From: Anaerolineales bacterium
GTDB lineage: Bacteria; Chloroflexota; Anaerolineae; Anaerolineales; UBA4823
NCBI GenBank assembly: GCA_016935755.1
Contig: JAFGQI010000049.1
Span: 18,213 to 82,212 of the forward strand
Length of the DNA stretch: 64,000 nucleotides
Direction: 5' to 3'
Position 1 is the stretch's first letter. Each line of letters starts with the position of its first letter. Below, piece by piece: positions 7,968-17,373 of the stretch. The notes beneath the pieces were generated by a model. That model was not told the DNA's origin and did not search any database. It saw only the letters and a list, made by a program, of their open reading frames with translations. A program made the position numbers and the translations under genes.

Positions 7968-9311
7968 TTACTGCAGGCTGCGCTTCAACCTGAACCAGGC
8001 GCCCCACAGCGCGACCGCCACAATCAGCGAGTTCAGTATCTGCCCTCCCAGGGTTCCATAAATCCCCCAGCGCTGGATCATCCAGATGCCCACCGAAAAC
8101 ATCGCCAGGATGGCAACCAGGTTAGCCACAAAGATCGGCCGGCTGAAGCGGGCCGCTTTGAGCATGGTCTGCAGCGGCGAGTAGGCGAACAGCAGGGCAT
8201 AGAAGAGGGCCATCAGCGCCATCCCCTGGCTGTAGGTGGTGTACTCATCCCCATATAGGAAGCTCAGCAGCGGGCCAGGGAAGAGCAGGGCCAACAGCAG
8301 GATGGCCATGATCGGCAGGCCCGCCACCAGATAGGCCAGCCGCAGGGTGCGCTCCAGGGCAGCCAGCCCCTTTTGTTGGAAGGAACGCGCCGTGCGCGGG
8401 GTGAGGAAAGTGTCCGCGGCGCGCAGCAGCAGGTGGATCGGCGCGACCACGTTTTGCAGCGCCCGGTAGACCCCAGCGGTGGCAAAGCTGACCAGCCCGG
8501 CCGTCAGCACCGGGTAGAACTCCACCGCCAGCCAGTTAGCGACCATGCCTCCCAGCACCCAGCGGCCAAAATCCCAGTTGCGCTTCCAGGTCTCGCCGAT
8601 CTTACCCAATTGCCGGGTCCAGTAGCGGCGCGTCTGCCACAGGCCGGGCAGCAGGGCAACCAGCGAGCCGAGCGAGATAGCCTGCACCCCGGCCGCGCCC
8701 GTCAGCTGGCCCTGCTCCACCCACCAGACCATCAGCAGCAGGCGCACCAGGTTGGCCAGGGCGGTGTTGGCGGCGGCCTGGAAGACCTTGCCGCGGGTGT
8801 ACAGCAGGCGGCGGATATATTCCTGCAGCTGCCACCACAGGAAGGCCGACCAGAGCGAAAACAGCAGCGGCCCGGCGGTATCGTTGCCCAGGCGGGTCAG
8901 GATGGAGCCAGCCACGGCTACAACTGCCGCCGAACAAACCGCCAGCAGGATTTGCAGCAGGCTGGTGTGGGTGGCATAGGCCCGGAACTCATCCTCATCC
9001 ATGCCTGCCCCGAAAGTGTTCATCGGCTGGATGGTCAGGCCTTCCTGGATGGTGCGCACCAGGCGCAGGGTGGTGAAGCCCACCCCATACACCCCCAGTT
9101 CTGTCAGCGAGGCGTTGCGCGCCAGGATCAGCGTCGCCAGAAAATTGGACAGGCTGATCAGCGCCTGATCCACCGTCGCCAGGTAGCCCTGCTGCGCCCC
9201 CTGTCCCACCAGCAGGTTAAACAGGGAGAGCAGCGGCTTGGGCAGCCGCAGCTGGATCAGCACATGGCGGGTTTTTTGGACGAGGGCTGGCTCCCTCTCA
9301 AGATGGGACAT
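7968..9311 (-). CDS. polysaccharide flippase-like membrane protein (MOP superfamily)
   Basis: Integral membrane protein of about 447 residues with 12 to 14 hydrophobic segments, an ARFSRPIFVANLVAILAM-type internal repeat and the spaced loops typical of Wzx/MurJ-type lipid-linked oligosaccharide flippases. Such proteins flip lipid-linked sugars across the membrane. I chose the ATG at 9311; an in-frame TTG at 9335 would add eight residues, but a TATAAA element just upstream would leave it almost no leader. It converges on the sugar transferase gene, with a small GCCTCC/GGAGGC hairpin (7953-7967) between them. Exact family assignment is by pattern only. Confidence 0.83.
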   Translation of the reverse strand: MSHLEREPALVQKTRHVLIQLRLPKPLLSLFNLLVGQGAQQGYLATVDQALISLSNFLATLILARNASLTELGVYGVGFTTLRLVRTIQEGLTIQPMNTFGAGMDEDEFRAYATHTSLLQILLAVCSAAVVAVAGSILTRLGNDTAGPLLFSLWSAFLWWQLQEYIRRLLYTRGKVFQAAANTALANLVRLLLMVWWVEQGQLTGAAGVQAISLGSLVALLPGLWQTRRYWTRQLGKIGETWKRNWDFGRWVLGGMVANWLAVEFYPVLTAGLVSFATAGVYRALQNVVAPIHLLLRAADTFLTPRTARSFQQKGLAALERTLRLAYLVAGLPIMAILLLALLFPGPLLSFLYGDEYTTYSQGMALMALFYALLFAYSPLQTMLKAARFSRPIFVANLVAILAMFSVGIWMIQRWGIYGTLGGQILNSLIVAVALWGAWFRLKRSLQ

Positions 9312-9416
9312 ATGGACTGTTCTGTTTCTCGACAAAGCGATTTATAATGGATGACAATTCTATCAGATTTGTGGTGTAACAAAACGCCGGTTTGAGCGTT
9401 TATCAGGATAGGTGCG

Positions 9417-9986
9417 ATGCCAGATTGGCAGGACGCTGAGGTAGCCCTGTGGCTGCAAAAAGCGAAGAATGGCGATGTGGAAGCTTACGGCCTTCTGTAC
9501 GAGGCCTACGCTCCACAGGTGTTTCGCTACCTGTATGCCCATCTGGATGATCGTCTGGACGCAGAAGACCTGACCGGAGAGGTTTTCTTGCGCGCCTGGC
9601 AGGCTCTACCGGGTTACCGCCCGCAAGGTGTGCCGTTTGCAGGGTTTTTGTTCCGGGTGGCGCGCAATGCCCTTTACGATCACTACCGCAGCTCCCGGCG
9701 CAGGCGTCCTGATCTTGAACTGATGGAGGAGCACCGGGATGAGAGCAACCCCGATCCAGCCCAGGAGCTGGCGGCGAACTGGCAGCAGGGAGAAGTGCAG
9801 AAAATGTTGAAGCGGCTGTCCCAGGATTACCGCACAGTCTTGAGCCTGCGCTTTCTGGCCGGGTTGACTCCAGAAGAAACCGCTCAGGCGATGGAGCGCT
9901 CTGCAGGAGCGGTGCGGGTGCTGCAGCACCGCGCCCTGACCGCCTTGAGGAAACTGCTGGCGGAAGATGAGAAGGAAGATAAATGA
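9417..9986 (+). CDS. ECF-type RNA polymerase sigma factor
   Basis: Sigma-70 family regulator of 189 residues. Region 2 (about residues 25-90) includes YLYAHLDDRLDAEDLTGEVF with the conserved acidic -10-binding helix. Region 4 (about 130-182) includes LSLRFLAGLTPEETAQAM and a helix-turn-helix ending in VLQHRALTALRKLL. Region 3 is absent, as in extracytoplasmic-function sigma factors. The gene overlaps the next one by ATGA, so the two are translationally coupled and the next product is a candidate regulator. The secretory/pilin operon at 10932-17316 is the obvious candidate target, but this is inferred from position only. Confidence 0.93.
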   Translation: MPDWQDAEVALWLQKAKNGDVEAYGLLYEAYAPQVFRYLYAHLDDRLDAEDLTGEVFLRAWQALPGYRPQGVPFAGFLFRVARNALYDHYRSSRRRRPDLELMEEHRDESNPDPAQELAANWQQGEVQKMLKRLSQDYRTVLSLRFLAGLTPEETAQAMERSAGAVRVLQHRALTALRKLLAEDEKEDK

Positions 9987-10753
9987 GCCGTCGTAATCGA
10001 GAGCAAATCTTACAGGCCAGCCTGGAACTGCTTGCCAGCCCACATCAGGATCTGGAAGAGGTGCTGAACTGTTTCCCAGAGCAGGCCGAGTGGCTGCGCC
10101 CGCAGTTAGAGGCAGCCGCCTGGCTGCAGCAGCGCCGCCCGACCCTGGAGCCGCGCCCGGCCTGGGCAGCGGCTGCGCGCGGCCGGGCGTTGATCGGGCT
10201 GGGGCCGCACAAATTCGCCTGGCGTGCGTTCACCCGGCGGCTGGTTTATGGGGCGCTGGCGCTCTTTATGGCGTTTTACCTCTTATTGAGCGGCAGCCGC
10301 CTGGCGCATGCCTCCCAGGCCTGGCTGCCCGGGGATGGACTCTATCCCTTCAAGATGGCGCTGGAACGCGCCGAGCTGCTCATCAGCCTGGATGCAGCCG
10401 GGGACGCCCGCCTGCATGTCGAGTTCGCCCGCCTGCGCCTGATGGAGATGCAGGCGCTCACCTTCGAGGCGCGCTATGAGCAGCTGAGCCCAACCGTCAA
10501 TGCTTTCGAGCAGCACATCCGCCAGGCCGCCGGGATGATCAACCGGCTGGGCGAACGGGACCCGCGCCAGGCGCGCCAGCTGGCGCTCGACCTGCAGCAA
10601 ACCCTGACCACCGAGACGGACTTCATGTTCTTCCTGGCCGAGCTTTCGCCCCAGCCAGTCTGGCAGGAGTTCCAGCGGGTGGAAATGATCTCCCGCCAGA
10701 GCCTCTCCACCCTGCAGGAATATCTCCCCCAGGGCCAGCCCAACGGTTCCTGA
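9983..10753 (+). CDS. DUF5667-type membrane protein, candidate anti-sigma partner
   Basis: Protein of 256 residues with a cytoplasmic helical N-terminus (about 1-80), one membrane segment near residues 88-104 and a helical extracytoplasmic region (about 110-250) resembling DUF5667, seen next to ECF sigma factors in Chloroflexota and Actinomycetota. The ATG overlaps the sigma gene stop (ATGA). The layout, cytoplasmic head, single membrane pass and outer sensor domain, is that of an anti-sigma factor. No zinc-binding HxxxCxxC motif is visible, so it would not be a ZAS-type anti-sigma. Function is inferred from arrangement. Confidence 0.78.
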   Translation: MSRRNREQILQASLELLASPHQDLEEVLNCFPEQAEWLRPQLEAAAWLQQRRPTLEPRPAWAAAARGRALIGLGPHKFAWRAFTRRLVYGALALFMAFYLLLSGSRLAHASQAWLPGDGLYPFKMALERAELLISLDAAGDARLHVEFARLRLMEMQALTFEARYEQLSPTVNAFEQHIRQAAGMINRLGERDPRQARQLALDLQQTLTTETDFMFFLAELSPQPVWQEFQRVEMISRQSLSTLQEYLPQGQPNGS

Positions 10754-10774
10754 TGCTTTTATCTATTTCGTTGC

Positions 10775-10823
10775 GCTGTAACCTTACAGCTTTGTTATGT
10801 CACCGCCCGGAATGTAACATAAC
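10775..10823. promoter_or_regulatory. tandem inverted repeats upstream of the pilin operon
   Basis: GCTGTAA-CC-TTACAGC (10775-10790) is followed by GTTATGT (10794-10800) and its complement ACATAAC (10817-10823). The repeats share the word TGTAA/TTACA. They sit between the sigma/anti-sigma pair and the TadE-like operon, so they may bind a regulator or form a leader hairpin. No clear -35/-10 pair can be assigned here. Confidence 0.4.
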
Positions 10824-10931
10824 CCACCCCCCGGCGTTCTCAATTTTGAAAGGACTCGCAGCCGGGTGCGCTGTTCATGGTATGCTTGTTATCATTCGGC
10901 GGATTTTATGCATGTACAGGGAGTAGGAGCG

Positions 10932-13082
10932 ATGAGAAACTCTCGGCGCAGGTTTACTCAGCAAGAAAAAGGCCAGGGCATGGTGGAATTTGCCCTGATT
11001 TTGCCGTTGTTATTATTGGTCGTCTTTGGTGTGATCGAACTGGGGCGTTTATTCGTCATCTACACCTCCGTGACCACAGCCAGCCGTGAGGCGGCGCGCT
11101 ATGCCTCTGCGGCGGGCACCCCGCCGGGAGGCGGTACCAATTATTTTATTGACTGCGCTGGCATCCAGAACACCGCCCAGCGCGTGATGGTGCTGGCGCC
11201 AGTGCAGACCACCGATATCCGCTACGACCACGGCCCAAACTGCGGCTGGGATGATGTGGCAGATGCTTTCGCGGATTTGCCTGCCTGCGGCACACTGCTG
11301 CCCTCCGACCTGCACCTGGGCGACCGGGTCAATGTGCGCGTCACCGCCCAGTATGAGCCTTTACTGGGGCTGGTCAACCTGCCTTCCTTTGCCATCACTG
11401 CCGAGGCCAGCCGCACGATTGTTAAAGACATCGCCGTATCGCGCGCCTATGCCACCCGCCCAGCCTGCACTGCTCCGACCCCCGTTCCTGGAAGTGGGGA
11501 GGGCTGGCCCCCGCCTCCGCCGCCACCCCCTCCACCACCACCTCCTCCAGAAACCAGCGACTGGACCATCGTGATTAACAACCCCTCCAGCGGCTATTCT
11601 ATCGAGCAGGGCATCACGATCAACTTCATCGGCACAGCCACCGATGACAAAGGCAATGATGTCAGCGATGAAATTTCCTGGACCTCCAGCCTGGACGAGG
11701 CCATCGGCAGCGGGGCGACCTTCTCTAAGTCCGATCTGAGCGTGGGAACGCATGTCATCACCGCCTCGGTCGTAGATAAGAAAGGCATGACGGCTTCAGC
11801 GACCATTACCATTATTATCACGCCGCTGACGCCTCCTACGGTGCTGATCTTTGAGCCGGTCAACGGGCAGAAGTTTGGTCAGGAAACCACCATCACCTTC
11901 CGCGGGGAAGCCACCGATATCAAGGATCTGGACCTCAGCGCCAGCCTGGTGTGGGAATGGAACGGCGCGCCGATCGGCAGCGGGCCGATCGGTACGAAGC
12001 TGGCCACCTTCTTTGGCCCGGGCACGCATACCATCACCGCCAGCGCAACCGATTCGGATGGCCTGATCACCACCGCCAGCGTGACCTTTGAGGTGCTGAA
12101 CCAGACTACCCCGGTGGTGGTGATCCACCAGCCGGATGCGCTCAACCGCCATGTGGCCCTGGGCAGTCCGGTGTCCTTCCTGGGTTCAGCCACGGACGCT
12201 GAAGAGGGCGACCTGAGCGCTGATCTGATCTGGACTTCCAGCCTGAACGGGCAGATCGGTACCGGAGCTGCTTTTGTAAAATCCGACCTCAGCGCCGGGG
12301 TGCATGTGATCAACGCCAGCGTCACCGACCAGGGCGGCGCCGGGCTAACCGCCAGCGACACCATCACTCTGACCGTCAACGCCCCGCCGGTGGTGACCAT
12401 CCTGCGCCCGGCAGACAGCATGAACTTTGAAATCTACAGCCCGATCACCTTCGAGGGGGCGGTCACCGATGAAGACTTTGATCTGGTCAACAGCCTGCGC
12501 TGGACTTCCAGCCTGGATGGTTTCCTCTATGAGGGGGGCACCTTCAGTGTCGATTCTCTCAGTGTGGGTAGCCATGTTGTTACTGCCACGGTGACCGACT
12601 CGGGCGGTCTGACCGGCAGCGCGGTGGTTCACCTGAATGTGGTTTTCCCAGAGTGCTATATCGATATTAACAGCGTGGAAATTATTGATAAAAGCCCTAA
12701 GCTGATTTGGCACCCGATCAATCAGCGCACCGACGCGGATTACCAGCTGCTGTTTGTCCGGCTTCCCAGCTATGACAAGCTGCTCGATCTGGTGTCGGTG
12801 ACCTTTGGCGGACGTTTGATCTGGTCTGGTACGGATGACTACGGCGATGGCTTTTCAGTGGGTGAGCCGACTTATTCGCCAGAATGGCCCTGGCGGGTGG
12901 GCATTACCATCCCGGATGACCTGATCTTCCACCATGATCCTGGCGGCGACTATACTCAGGATATGGTCTTCCAATTCTCGGCGAATATTGGGGCCAATGA
13001 TTTTGACGGCTACCTGCGGGCGATCTTCCAGAATATGCTCACTGGCTATCTTTGCCCGCCCTATGAGATTGCGCTGCCCTAG
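10932..13082 (+). CDS. TadE-like pseudopilin fused to polyproline hinge and Ig-like repeats
   Basis: Predicted surface protein of 716 residues. The N-terminus has the TadE signature: basic start, EKGQGMVEFALILPLLLL with the Glu after the processing Gly, then one membrane helix and a TadE-like globular part. A run of about 14 prolines (near 11506-11551) leads to four Ig-like/PKD-like repeats of about 85 residues (near 11565-12640), each with LxWTSSLDG-type and G.HVITA.V.D strands, then a unique C-terminal domain. I chose ATG 10932 because AGGGAG lies eight bases upstream; the frame stays open to 10866. TadE proteins are normally about 150 residues, so this is a pilin-like anchor with an extended, probably adhesive, arm. 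Confidence 0.82.
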   Translation: MRNSRRRFTQQEKGQGMVEFALILPLLLLVVFGVIELGRLFVIYTSVTTASREAARYASAAGTPPGGGTNYFIDCAGIQNTAQRVMVLAPVQTTDIRYDHGPNCGWDDVADAFADLPACGTLLPSDLHLGDRVNVRVTAQYEPLLGLVNLPSFAITAEASRTIVKDIAVSRAYATRPACTAPTPVPGSGEGWPPPPPPPPPPPPPPETSDWTIVINNPSSGYSIEQGITINFIGTATDDKGNDVSDEISWTSSLDEAIGSGATFSKSDLSVGTHVITASVVDKKGMTASATITIIITPLTPPTVLIFEPVNGQKFGQETTITFRGEATDIKDLDLSASLVWEWNGAPIGSGPIGTKLATFFGPGTHTITASATDSDGLITTASVTFEVLNQTTPVVVIHQPDALNRHVALGSPVSFLGSATDAEEGDLSADLIWTSSLNGQIGTGAAFVKSDLSAGVHVINASVTDQGGAGLTASDTITLTVNAPPVVTILRPADSMNFEIYSPITFEGAVTDEDFDLVNSLRWTSSLDGFLYEGGTFSVDSLSVGSHVVTATVTDSGGLTGSAVVHLNVVFPECYIDINSVEIIDKSPKLIWHPINQRTDADYQLLFVRLPSYDKLLDLVSVTFGGRLIWSGTDDYGDGFSVGEPTYSPEWPWRVGITIPDDLIFHHDPGGDYTQDMVFQFSANIGANDFDGYLRAIFQNMLTGYLCPPYEIALP

Positions 13083-13094
13083 CAGGAGGTGTTG

Positions 13095-15500
13095 GTGAAG
13101 GTTCTGCGACAATTCTTCTGGCGTCTCACTTCTGCTGTGCTGCTGCTGGCGCTCTGTCTGCCTGGCTCCGGGTTGAACCCGGCTGAGGCGTCTGGCCTGG
13201 CGGACCCGGACTGCCCGGGCGGTCAATGCCGTCCCGACGGAAAGCCCTTGAACGACTTTATTGCCGAGCCGGTTGCGCCCTCTCCCACCGGCGGCCCGGA
13301 TGTCTACGGCTACACCTGGGAGCAGGTCACGCCCTCCTGGAAGGACGCCACCAGCGGCACAACCCTGTTTGCCAGCGGCGCGGATGATGAGACGCTTGGC
13401 CCATATAATATCGGCTTCACTTTTCCATACTATGAACTCTCTCCCACCCAGTTCTGGGTCGGCTCCAATGGCTTGCTGGGGTTTAATGACAGCATCGAGG
13501 AATTTACGCATGGCGTCACCAACCTGCCGATCATCTTCGATGTCGCCCCAACAGCCTTCCTGGCGCCTTTTTGGGATGATCTGAGCGTGGGCGGCGGCTA
13601 TAACAGCGGGCGGGTCTATTACAAAACCGGCTGGGATGGCCTGGGCCAATACCTGGTGATTGAGTGGCACCAGGTGACCCGCCTGGGTTCGTTGGACACT
13701 TTAACTTTTGAGGTGGTGCTGTATCAAAACGGAACGATCCTGTTCCAGTACCAGACGCTCAACGGCGTGCTGGACAGCGCCACCATCGGCATCGAGGACG
13801 GCGACGACAGTGACGGGCTGCTCTATCTATACAACGAAGCCGGCCTGACCACCACCTACGCGCTGCGCTTCAACCGCCCCGGCGATACCCCGCGCGCCAA
13901 GGCCTTCCCCCTGGCCCACAGCGGTTTCACCGTCCATGGAGAAAAGAACTTCACCATCAACCTGCGCAACACCGGCGAAAGTGGGGCGGATGTCTACAAC
14001 CTGGCGCCAACTTTCAGCGATACGGATTGGGAAATTGATTTCTATGCCAACGGCGTCCTGTTGAAGGATACCGATGCGGATGACAGGATCGAGACGCCCT
14101 CCCTGCCTCAGGGCAGCACCCTGCCCGTTCTGGCGGTGGTGCGAGCGCCCGCCTCGCCCAGCGGTGGGGATGAAGTCGAGATTGACCTGGAGGTCAGCTC
14201 CACCCTGAACGGCAGCCAATCCACCCTGGTGCAGCTAACTGTGGCGGTGCCGGTGCCTTTTGCGCTGAACTACTTCGGCGGACTGCTGGATGTGAACGTT
14301 GAATTGTATGCGCCTGACGCCCAGGTGGATGCCGCCCTGGACGCTGGCTTCACTGGTAACTCCTTCGTCTTCAATAATATCTCTGACGGGCGCTTCCTGT
14401 GCATGTGGGAGAAAAATGAACTCGGAAGTCCCCCCCCTGACTACGTTCCTATACATACTAATCTGCAGTACAACCTGCTGGATACGGTGGGCGGAGTGGT
14501 CTTCGCCACTAACCGTCTGCTGACCGATAACAGCGTTTGGAGTGAGGAAACCAAGGATTTCGAACCAGTGCTGGCCTCTTCCGAAGATGGGCGCGTCGGC
14601 GTGGCCTGGCTGCGCCAAATCCGCCGCGCCAGCGATGGGCGTAATAACTACAACGTGTTCTTCCAGGTGCTGGAATCCGATGGCGACCCGCTTTTCGCTG
14701 ACCCGATTAATCTCACCAACAACGCCCTTTACACCAGCGGCAGCGATGCAGATAACCTGGCCTTTCTCGACCCGACCATCACCGCCACCGGTGGGAGCAA
14801 CTTCCTCATCGGCTGGATCGAGCGGCACACGCTGCCCACGAAGACCACCACCGATCTGGGCTACGCCGTCTACGCCTCCAGCGGGACGCTGGTCAAGGCT
14901 AAGGATTACCTGATGGCCTTCAACCAGGGCGACAACCTGAATTACAGCGAAATCGATCTGACCAGCCTGGATGGGGTCAAGGTGATGGCGACCTTTTGGA
15001 CGGATAACGAAGTCACCCAGGATGAGATCGCCTACCTGCTGCTCAATAACGACGGTACCAAGCAGTTCACCACACCCAGCCATCTGTTCTATGGACGAGC
15101 CGAGAGCATCGATGTGGTGCAGCTCAGCAATGGCCGGGTGGCTCTGGCCTGGACCAATTTGGATACAGGCAACGGGGTGATCAACGTCGCCGTTCTGGCG
15201 GCTGACCTGACCCCGCCCGGCAGCCCGGTGGAGCTGCTCAGCCCCGGGGGGCGGGAGGGTGAAGCGGCCTCGATCTCGCGGGACGAAAATGGCCATGCCA
15301 TCATTATCTGGATGGACAACCGCTGGAACCAGCATCTCTATTACGCCCTGATCAACCCTGCTGGGATTGTCACCCATGCGATGATCTTCAAATCGTCGGG
15401 CGGGGCGACCTCCTCGATCAAGATCAGCGCCGGCGTGGGGCTGGCCTCCAGCGCGGCGATCACCCAGATTTTTTTACCCAAAATTCGCAAGAGATCCTAG
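13095..15500 (+). CDS. large secreted protein with nidogen-like N-terminal domain
   Basis: Exported protein of about 801 residues. A signal peptide (hydrophobic run about residues 9-22, Ala-rich cleavage region) is followed by a domain with GFTFPYYELSPTQFWVGSNG and FLAPFWDDL, the pattern of nidogen-like extracellular domains. The middle resembles a CARDB/NEW3-type sheet (NLRNTGESGADVYNL), and the C-terminal half has repeated strands like a beta-propeller. Three adjacent starts exist (GTG 13089, TTG 13092, GTG 13095); AGGAGG at 13084-13089 is correctly spaced only for 13095. It follows the TadE-Ig gene by 12 bp, so it may form part of the same surface structure. No enzyme motif is seen. Confidence 0.78.
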   Translation: MKVLRQFFWRLTSAVLLLALCLPGSGLNPAEASGLADPDCPGGQCRPDGKPLNDFIAEPVAPSPTGGPDVYGYTWEQVTPSWKDATSGTTLFASGADDETLGPYNIGFTFPYYELSPTQFWVGSNGLLGFNDSIEEFTHGVTNLPIIFDVAPTAFLAPFWDDLSVGGGYNSGRVYYKTGWDGLGQYLVIEWHQVTRLGSLDTLTFEVVLYQNGTILFQYQTLNGVLDSATIGIEDGDDSDGLLYLYNEAGLTTTYALRFNRPGDTPRAKAFPLAHSGFTVHGEKNFTINLRNTGESGADVYNLAPTFSDTDWEIDFYANGVLLKDTDADDRIETPSLPQGSTLPVLAVVRAPASPSGGDEVEIDLEVSSTLNGSQSTLVQLTVAVPVPFALNYFGGLLDVNVELYAPDAQVDAALDAGFTGNSFVFNNISDGRFLCMWEKNELGSPPPDYVPIHTNLQYNLLDTVGGVVFATNRLLTDNSVWSEETKDFEPVLASSEDGRVGVAWLRQIRRASDGRNNYNVFFQVLESDGDPLFADPINLTNNALYTSGSDADNLAFLDPTITATGGSNFLIGWIERHTLPTKTTTDLGYAVYASSGTLVKAKDYLMAFNQGDNLNYSEIDLTSLDGVKVMATFWTDNEVTQDEIAYLLLNNDGTKQFTTPSHLFYGRAESIDVVQLSNGRVALAWTNLDTGNGVINVAVLAADLTPPGSPVELLSPGGREGEAASISRDENGHAIIIWMDNRWNQHLYYALINPAGIVTHAMIFKSSGGATSSIKISAGVGLASSAAITQIFLPKIRKRS

Positions 15501-15522
15501 CCTGTCAGCCAGGAGGTGAGGT

Positions 15523-15981
15523 ATGAGAAAATTATTGCATAAAGAGGGTTCTGAAAGCGGCCAGAGCATGATCGAATTTGCCCTCAGCCTGGTGATGCTG
15601 CTGATCCTGCTGGCGGCCCTGGTGGACGGCTCGCGGGTCCTGTTCACCTACCTGGCGCTGCGCGACGCCGCCCAGGAGGGCGCCATCTTCGCCGCCATCG
15701 CCCCCTGCCAGGAGAATTTGGTCGAGCAGCACGTGCTGGGCTCTTCCGCTCTGGTGAACGGTCTGGGGCTGGATCCGGCTACCGATATCAATGTATGTAT
15801 ATCCGGCGGCAGCGCCTGCACCGGAACCACCATCCAGGTGGAGGTGATCTATGACAATTTCGAGCTGACCATGCCGCTGCTGGGGGGCACGATCTTCACC
15901 ATCCGGGCTACGGTGCGGGATACGATTGTTACGCCCAAATGCTCGGATGCCTGTTCGCCTGCGCCGGGACCCTGCACTTAA
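15523..15981 (+). CDS. TadE-like pilus-assembly protein
   Basis: Short membrane protein of 152 residues with the TadE pattern: a basic start, SGQSMIEFALSLVMLLILLA with the conserved Glu after the hydrophilic leader, one long helix and a small extracytoplasmic domain with several cysteines (four near the C-terminus, CSDAC and CT at the end). TadE-type pseudopilins help build Flp/Tad pili. A strong AGGAGGTGAGGT ribosome site precedes the ATG. It lies between two larger relatives in the same operon. The assembly ATPase and prepilin peptidase are not in the window. Confidence 0.85.
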   Translation: MRKLLHKEGSESGQSMIEFALSLVMLLILLAALVDGSRVLFTYLALRDAAQEGAIFAAIAPCQENLVEQHVLGSSALVNGLGLDPATDINVCISGGSACTGTTIQVEVIYDNFELTMPLLGGTIFTIRATVRDTIVTPKCSDACSPAPGPCT

Positions 15982-16029
15982 CCCAGGATAGAGAATTTAT
16001 TATCAGCGATTACTTATAAGGAGACTGAG

Positions 16030-17316
16030 ATGGATAAACAACACAGCAAATCTGAAAGCGGCCAGGCGCTGATCTTGATCGTCCTGGCGATGGTAGCCCT
16101 GCTGGGCTTCACCGCCCTGGCGGTGGACGGCACGATGATCTATTCCGACCGGCGCTATGCCCAGAACTCATCCGACGCTTCTTCGCTGGCGGGCGGGGCG
16201 GCTGCCGGGCAGTGGCTGATTGATAATGACATTACTACCTACAACTGGAGCTGCGGCGCGGTGGCCGGCGGCGAGACGGCGGCCAAGCAGATGGCTGATG
16301 ATCGCGCCCTGGAAAATGGTTTTGACATTAACCAGTATTGGGATCTGGCCAGCCTGGAGTCCGGTTCGCCGGATGGGAAGATAGGTGTTTATACCGAATG
16401 TCACAGCGGCACTTCCGCGAATGACAACTATATTGATGTACACACCTGGATCACCAACGACACCGAGACGGCTTTCGTCCACTTTGTCTACAACGGAGTG
16501 CGGCGCAACACGGTCGAAGCAGTGGTGCGGGTGCGCCCGCCGCAGAGCCTGGCCTGGGGCTATGCGATTGTGGCTCTAAATACTGATGCATGCACCGGCA
16601 ATTTCGGCGTTGGCTTCCAGGGTACCAGTGATACGATCGTCAACGGCGGCGGCATTTTCTCCAATGGATGTTTTAAGACCGGCGGGACGTTTTATACCGA
16701 AGTCAATGGCGCCGGCGTAAAATACAATCATCTGAAAAACCCCTCTGATGATGATATGGTGATTATTACCGGCGGCGGCACAATCGAACAGACCACGGAA
16801 CAGGTCCCCGCTTCCAGCTACGAGGTGCCGCCGATCGATTGTTCATCAGCAGAATATTACGGCAGCTGGCCCCCGCCGGATGCTTCCACCGGCATGGGAC
16901 CGGGCCTCTACTGCATCACCGGGAATATCAGCATAAATAATAGCGACACGGTCATTGGAAACGCGGTTACGATTGTCGTGATAGATGGCAAACTGACCAT
17001 CAATGGTGGGGCGTCGGTTCAACTGACTGCTCCAGCACAGGGTTCGGATCCTGAACCCGCTGTGGAAGGTCTGCTCTGGTACTTACCCCCGTCAAACGAT
17101 AATGCGGTCACGATAAACGGTGGAGCGGACTTCGTTTCTGTGGGAACGATCCTGGCGCCAAGCTCATCGATCAGCTATGAAGGCAACGCAACCGCGGTCT
17201 TGACGGGACAGATCATTGGCTGGGATGTCTTTGTCTCTGGCACGGGTGGGAACGGCGTCACTTTTGACGGCGGTGTGACAGCCATGATCCCGACGTTTCT
17301 AGATTTGTTCCGCTAG
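16030..17316 (+). CDS. TadG-like (Flp pilus-assembly TadE/G-like) surface protein
   Basis: Protein of 428 residues with an N-terminal TadG-like segment: SGQALILIVLAMVALLGFTA, then AVDGTMIYSDRRYAQNSSDA, the pattern of the putative Flp pilus-assembly TadE/G-like domain. The C-terminal half, from about residue 185, is rich in Gly, Ser, Thr and Asn with repeating short strands (VNGGG, ITGGGTI, TINGGA), as in parallel beta-helix surface domains. A TAAGGAGA ribosome site lies before the ATG. It is the last gene of the operon and is followed by a strong terminator. Confidence 0.83.
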   Translation: MDKQHSKSESGQALILIVLAMVALLGFTALAVDGTMIYSDRRYAQNSSDASSLAGGAAAGQWLIDNDITTYNWSCGAVAGGETAAKQMADDRALENGFDINQYWDLASLESGSPDGKIGVYTECHSGTSANDNYIDVHTWITNDTETAFVHFVYNGVRRNTVEAVVRVRPPQSLAWGYAIVALNTDACTGNFGVGFQGTSDTIVNGGGIFSNGCFKTGGTFYTEVNGAGVKYNHLKNPSDDDMVIITGGGTIEQTTEQVPASSYEVPPIDCSSAEYYGSWPPPDASTGMGPGLYCITGNISINNSDTVIGNAVTIVVIDGKLTINGGASVQLTAPAQGSDPEPAVEGLLWYLPPSNDNAVTINGGADFVSVGTILAPSSSISYEGNATAVLTGQIIGWDVFVSGTGGNGVTFDGGVTAMIPTFLDLFR

Positions 17317-17324
17317 TTGTTTCT

Positions 17325-17366
17325 TTAACCCAAAACAGCCCACTCGTGTGGGCTGTTTTGGGTTAA
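17325..17366. terminator. bidirectional intrinsic terminator (tad-like operon / SRP RNA)
   Basis: Perfect 19-bp arms (17325-17343 and 17348-17366) around a TCGT loop, with A-rich and T-rich ends on both sides. It lies between the converging pilin-like operon and the SRP RNA, so it can stop transcription from both directions. Confidence 0.9.
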
Positions 17367-17373
17367 ATTCAAT

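Noticed and set aside
8373..9347. Long plus-strand frame opposite the flippase gene
   Set aside because: Composition (Gln, Gly, Arg and His rich, no membrane or family pattern) is that of an antisense shadow of a GC-rich gene; the minus frame has clear membrane segments.
10809..10838. Possible ECF promoter (GGAAT ... CGTT) before the pilin operon
   Set aside because: The spacing of about 20 bases is longer than the usual 16-17, so I did not list it as a promoter.
14235..15377. 380-codon minus frame opposite the large secreted protein
   Set aside because: No ribosome site or family pattern; the plus frame continues through it in an operon with proper spacing.
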